The translations under genes were made by a program, and so were the position numbers. From positions 1-25,950 of the IMG/VR virus record IMGVR_UViG_3300007541_000182: a stretch of 25,950 nt of DNA. One strand, 5' to 3'. The notes below the pieces were generated by a model, which was given only the letters and a program-made list of their open reading frames with translations, did not search any database and was not told the DNA's origin. This DNA is from a virus. Positions 22,533 through 25,950 of this stretch are shown one piece after another. Positions within the stretch are counted from its first letter, which is position 1. Each line of letters begins with the position of its first letter.

Positions 22533-24734
22533 TTATTCTACACTGAAAGAATTTGAGTCTCTGATATCTGGATTTACTAGATATATATTATGTTGTATAT
22601 TTTGATATCCAATCTGGTTAACCATTGGCTTTAAATTATCTCCAGCAATTCCTAGAATATAATCATATGTACTTAAATATGTAGATTCGTCGCCGTCGAA
22701 TTCTCCGTAAAATTGATTCATGAATGAATTAATTGGCCATCGATTTCCTTGATATCTTATAGTTCCCGGTGTATATATGTGTTTACTCGATATATAATCC
22801 AACCATCGACCTCCCCATTGTGATTCATTTTTATATCCAACCCCTGTTTCGAAACCTTTAGTATAACCTGCGTCTGCTGCAAAAGATTGCATAGCTGACC
22901 AACTTGGGAAATGTTCTTTCATTAGTTTAATATCAGTAATATTTCCTGGTATCCACCAGCCGCCAGCATTTTGTTTTGATGCCATTAGATCCATGTATTT
23001 TATAACAGCTACTAACTCATTCCAAGATTTAATCTTATCAATACCAGCTTTATATGTATCTTCATATGTTCCTCCACCTGCCGATGCCGCATACAATTTT
23101 CCTACGATTTTCTGTGTTTGAGAAAGCTTTTTATACTCAAAATCTTTAAAGTTTAAAGCAAAACTTGTGCCGAGTCTAGGGCTCCACTCATCCGCCGGCT
23201 GTTCGCTAATAAAATATGGTTTTAAATCTTTGAATGGGGAAGATCGCAATGCTGAATGTATTGCCTTTTCTCGATACCACTTCGGATGATATACTATATT
23301 TTCTGGTTTACTTGGTATTTGTTGTTTATTATAAACGATTTCTGAAATTTCCATATCAAACATTGTACTACCATCAGATTTTTTTGTATACCCATATACA
23401 ATATATCTTTCAGATAAATCAGCACTATTTAATACTCGCAATGGATATGGGATATATTTTTCTCCACGATCATATGATTTTTTAATTTTATATTCGGGAT
23501 ATTCTTTTAACCATATACGCTGCACAATCCAATTTTTAATTAAATATGTTTTACCGAGCTCGAAATTTTTAGCTACCGGTGTAGTTTTCCAATTTGTAAG
23601 TTTTTCACGCTCAGCACTTGATATATCATCAGAATCTTTTACAGTTACTGTTGTTCCAGATGATTTTTTCTTGCCTGTACTAGATGATCCGGATGATGTT
23701 TTCTTGTCGGTATCAGTTGTTACTTGAACAGATGGTTTCAACGACAATTCACCTTCATCATCAATTTCAGGTACTATAATATTAGACCAATCTTGTTCTG
23801 ATATTACAACTGATTCTTGCACTGTAGCAATCTTATTCCATTCTGTTGCTAATGCTTCTCGAAATTGCGAATCAATTTTTACAATGCCTTTGTTATTAAC
23901 ATTAAATGTGTATTGTTTTGAAAATCCTTGTTGAAAAAATGTTGCAATTGTTTTAGTTTCATCAGTTAAATTGCCATTCCACCCAGTACTGGCATTAAAA
24001 TTATTAGTTTTAAACTCAATTATCTTATTTTTAAGCTGCGAAGGAATCTTATCCATTACACTTAAAAAATATCCATATAAAACTTGTTGTAGCAATGCAA
24101 CATCAGTTAAATCATTAGCGCGTATAAACTGCGATTTTGCTACTGCAGGTTCTGGCGCCGGAGTTTGATGTATTTTAACTAGTGCAGGTAATTGTTCTTC
24201 CGAAAATACCGCAGCGCCATTACTCAACGTTCCCCATTTCGGTTTAACTTTATCTACTAGATCTTTTCGATTTACGTCATCTTTTCTGATACCAGATACA
24301 CGATAAAAAGATTTTCCTTTATCATCAGATTTTACTATATCATCTTCTGCAGTTTTAAATGCATCTGAAATAAACCAGATCCATTCATTGCTATCTATTT
24401 GCGGATCGCCGGATAATGCTTTATAATTCGATCCTCCTACAACTACACTGTTCAATACATTTTTTATTTGATCAACACGAAACTGATTGGATTCCGTACG
24501 TTCATCTCCTTGAGCAACAGATTTAAATCTCAAAAATATACGATTATATTTTGAATCAGATTTTTGTGGTAAATCGTTATTTAATTTGTTAAAAAATGCA
24601 GTATCAACTGGCTTAAATTGACTTAAACTAGATCCAGATCCTACTTTAGAAATAGTTGTCTTTAACTGTTTACTTTGTTCAAACAAATTATCTCGTATGA
24701 TTGTTTCTAATAATAAAGCGTTCCAATCTTTCAT
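22533..24734 (-). CDS. Large unrecognised protein (733 aa)
   Basis: The reading frame can be extended to a TTG at 24773 inside the previous gene, but I choose the ATG at 24734 (MKDWNALLLETIIRDN), which has an ATATTTAT element 17 nt upstream. The N-terminal half (about 1-335) is mixed helix and strand with no motif I can name. A Ser/Thr/Lys linker follows (about 338-363, TSSGSSSTGKKKSSG). The C-terminal half is Tyr/Trp-rich (YPEYKIKKSYDRGEKYIPY, ESQWGGRWLDYISSKHIY, GNRWPINSFMNQFYGE). It has no signal peptide, membrane segment or nucleotide-binding loop. It could be a virion protein or an enzyme; the two-part build with a flexible linker is the only firm structural statement. Confidence 0.75.
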   Translation of the reverse strand: MKDWNALLLETIIRDNLFEQSKQLKTTISKVGSGSSLSQFKPVDTAFFNKLNNDLPQKSDSKYNRIFLRFKSVAQGDERTESNQFRVDQIKNVLNSVVVGGSNYKALSGDPQIDSNEWIWFISDAFKTAEDDIVKSDDKGKSFYRVSGIRKDDVNRKDLVDKVKPKWGTLSNGAAVFSEEQLPALVKIHQTPAPEPAVAKSQFIRANDLTDVALLQQVLYGYFLSVMDKIPSQLKNKIIEFKTNNFNASTGWNGNLTDETKTIATFFQQGFSKQYTFNVNNKGIVKIDSQFREALATEWNKIATVQESVVISEQDWSNIIVPEIDDEGELSLKPSVQVTTDTDKKTSSGSSSTGKKKSSGTTVTVKDSDDISSAEREKLTNWKTTPVAKNFELGKTYLIKNWIVQRIWLKEYPEYKIKKSYDRGEKYIPYPLRVLNSADLSERYIVYGYTKKSDGSTMFDMEISEIVYNKQQIPSKPENIVYHPKWYREKAIHSALRSSPFKDLKPYFISEQPADEWSPRLGTSFALNFKDFEYKKLSQTQKIVGKLYAASAGGGTYEDTYKAGIDKIKSWNELVAVIKYMDLMASKQNAGGWWIPGNITDIKLMKEHFPSWSAMQSFAADAGYTKGFETGVGYKNESQWGGRWLDYISSKHIYTPGTIRYQGNRWPINSFMNQFYGEFDGDESTYLSTYDYILGIAGDNLKPMVNQIGYQNIQHNIYLVNPDIRDSNSFSVE

Positions 24735-24751
24735 TCCGTATCCATTTTTAT

Positions 24752-24759
24752 ATAAATAT
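24752..24759 (-). promoter_or_regulatory. ATATTTAT element before the 733-aa gene
   Basis: Coding-sense ATATTTAT with 17 nt before the ATG at 24734, in the 28-nt gap after the kinase-fold gene. The flank reads TATATTTATATAAAAAT. It also supports choosing the ATG at 24734 over the TTG at 24773, which would lie upstream of the element. Confidence 0.55.
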
Positions 24760-24762
24760 ACA

Positions 24763-25305
24763 TTACCAATCAATCATGACCATATTTCCGTTCCACAACA
24801 TCACATTGCTAGTTCGAAAATCTAAATCTAAATCTAAATCAACAATTCCGGTTTTTTGAACGTCTTGTTGCAACGCTCTTAAAAAATTAACTAGTTTCAT
24901 GTCTGTGTTACGAGCTCCATCTGCATCTAGAAAATCAAATATTGATACTTCGCCACCCTCATTGCTAGCATATTCTTGATAATGTTTAATAAAACTATCA
25001 ATAGCAGCTGTATAAGATGCCGGTAAGGGATCTGCAACACTCATGATATACATGTTTTTTCCATCTACATAATACACCGGAATAAACGTGGAAAATTGAT
25101 CATGCCGACCAACTATAATTTCAGCAACACGATACTCTTCGCGTTCAGTAGTTATCTTAAACAAATAATCTTCATCGTTAAATTTATATATACGACCATT
25201 GTCTCCGCGATTAAAAAAAGAAAATTGTTTTTCTTTTATCATGTTTAACAATCGTTTAACATCTTGTTCTCTCATTTCTCGTATCAATGTGCTTAATCGT
25301 ATCAT
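24763..25305 (-). CDS. Small protein-kinase-fold protein
   Basis: 180 residues. A helical N-terminus (LSTLIREMREQDVKRLLNMI) is followed by a glycine-loop-like FNRGDNGRIYKF (31-42), the ATP-lysine candidate Lys50 (YLFKIT), hinge-like YIMSVADPL (86-94), catalytic-loop-like DFRTSN (162-167; Asp162, Asn167) and a metal-binding-like MIDW (177-180) that ends the protein. The C-lobe after the DFG equivalent is missing, so the fold is minimal. It may phosphorylate a small molecule or protein, or only bind nucleotide. Its ATG overlaps the stop of the LamG tail gene (ATGA), so expression is coupled. It has no close similarity by eye to the kinase part of the 1028-residue protein beyond shared motifs. 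Confidence 0.75.
   Translation of the reverse strand: MIRLSTLIREMREQDVKRLLNMIKEKQFSFFNRGDNGRIYKFNDEDYLFKITTEREEYRVAEIIVGRHDQFSTFIPVYYVDGKNMYIMSVADPLPASYTAAIDSFIKHYQEYASNEGGEVSIFDFLDADGARNTDMKLVNFLRALQQDVQKTGIVDLDLDLDFRTSNVMLWNGNMVMIDW
24816..24840. repeat. Short tandem hexamer in the kinase-fold gene
   Basis: The unit TAAATC (coding sense GATTTA) is repeated nearly four times. It encodes the alternating Asp-Leu run DLDLDLD directly before the catalytic-loop-like DFRTSN. Length change would add or remove Asp-Leu pairs without a frameshift. Confidence 0.7.
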
Positions 25306-25949
25306 GGCTTAGGTGGTAAATTTTTGTCTAGATCTATTCGAACTAAAAAGTTAATATCAACATCATCTCGTTTATGTATAGGTTGAGCTAGTTTTGCTAC
25401 TGCTAACAATTCATTGCGATCATTGTATAATCCGATTGTAGTTATATAAGGTTTAAAGTCTGACCCAGTTGCAAAAGATTTAATCTGCTCTTTGTCATCT
25501 TTAAGTGTGGTCGGATTCGAAGAAATATTGAATACTCCTTTATCAACACGAGTGATAACATTCATTTCATATATACTAACAGTGCTTTTATAACTAGCAG
25601 TAAATGGAGAAGCTAAAATATATTCATAAGCATAATCCAAACTAGATATAACTGCTATTCCTTGTGGTTCAAATATATTACCTACATGATTGGTTTGTAT
25701 GAATCCTAACGTATCCTCGTTACGATCCGATAACGCACTTATATTGCTAGTTGTAAGTGACTGGTTAAATATTCTTACTTCATCTATAACACCCGTAAGA
25801 TTTGATGTATTCGCGGTATAACCGCCTATTTTTACTGGATCGTTATTATTAATATATGCACTCTGTGTAAATGAGTTACTAATATTAGCATTTAATAAAT
25901 TGCTTGAAGCAGATGCATGTATAGACCCATCAATATACAATTCAAACAC
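25302..25949 (-). CDS. Tail/adhesin protein with C-terminal LamG domain (5' end missing)
   Basis: Partial: 215 residues remain and the N-terminus is beyond the right edge, so the apparent first Met is not a start. GVIDEVRIFNQSLTTSNI (about 54-71) is the closing motif of a LamG/concanavalin-like lectin domain. The distal part (FEPQGIAVISSLDYAYEYIL, KSTVSIYEMNVITRV, FKPYITTIGLYNDRNELLAV, AKLAQPIHKRDDVDI) is a beta-rich module of a kind I associate with T4-like phage tail or baseplate proteins. LamG domains bind carbohydrates, so host-surface binding is likely. Its stop overlaps the start of the kinase-fold gene. Confidence 0.82.
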   Translation of the reverse strand: MFELYIDGSIHASASSNLLNANISNSFTQSAYINNNDPVKIGGYTANTSNLTGVIDEVRIFNQSLTTSNISALSDRNEDTLGFIQTNHVGNIFEPQGIAVISSLDYAYEYILASPFTASYKSTVSIYEMNVITRVDKGVFNISSNPTTLKDDKEQIKSFATGSDFKPYITTIGLYNDRNELLAVAKLAQPIHKRDDVDINFLVRIDLDKNLPPKP

Positions 25950-25950
25950 A

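Noticed and set aside
24735-24773. TTG start extending the 733-aa protein to 746 aa
   Set aside because: Overlaps the previous gene, lies upstream of the ATATTTAT element, and an ATG with a good context follows.
1-25950. tRNA genes, CRISPR arrays, insertion sequences
   Set aside because: Gaps are short and none shows cloverleaf structure, regular repeat-spacer units or transposase; the only mobile element seen is the homing endonuclease.

Overview
The window is a block of a tailed-phage genome of the T4 superfamily (contractile-tail myovirus), AT-rich, with every supportable gene on the minus strand, so it reads from right (25950) to left (1). The order terminase (gp17) - portal (gp20) - prohead protease (gp21) - scaffold (gp22) - major capsid protein (gp23) is the classic T4-type head module. 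The host is probably a member of Bacteroidota. The basis is a small exported protein with a flavobacterial-looking signal peptide (ending near SYSQ), a phage ribosomal protein bS21 whose C-terminal half looks like the Bacteroidota version, and many starts in A/T-rich leaders with no Shine-Dalgarno (SD) sequence. Host assignment is inference.

Layout in transcription order. (1) 25950-22533: the end of a LamG-domain tail/adhesin protein, a small kinase-fold protein coupled to it by an ATGA overlap, and a large unrecognised protein. (2) 22509-16835: DNA metabolism. This holds a T7-type endonuclease I (Holliday-junction resolvase), a DNA primase with an eroded zinc ribbon, and the Mre11/Rad50-like gp47/gp46 pair. 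Gene 47 is broken by a Vsr-like homing endonuclease, and its distal part is fused in frame to gene 46. (3) 16807-11045: a large tail/fibre-type structural protein, and a 1028-residue protein combining a nucleotidyltransferase, a conserved middle domain, a protein-kinase fold and a polynucleotide-ligase domain. (4) 11016-8884: two small soluble proteins and two membrane-associated proteins, the last a possible spanin. (5) 8876-1: the head module, containing a bS21 gene followed by a strong intrinsic terminator, then an intergenic region with iterated motifs, then gp22 and gp23 (gp23 runs off the left edge).

Regulation: an exact octamer ATATTTAT (coding sense) lies about 20-35 nt upstream of seven genes (starts at 24734, 20136, 16807, 14131, 11016, 7240, 5376). 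I saw no other exact coding-sense copy in the window. It is a good candidate for this phage's late-type promoter core. The head genes near bS21 mostly carry SD sequences, while many other genes lack them. Because Bacteroidota ribosomes hide the anti-SD partly through bS21, a phage bS21 in this operon suggests a testable translational take-over.

Most notable: the four-part nucleotidyltransferase/kinase/ligase protein, the fractured 47/46 locus with a hairpin around the endonuclease promoter motif, the phage bS21, and the ATATTTAT promoter set.
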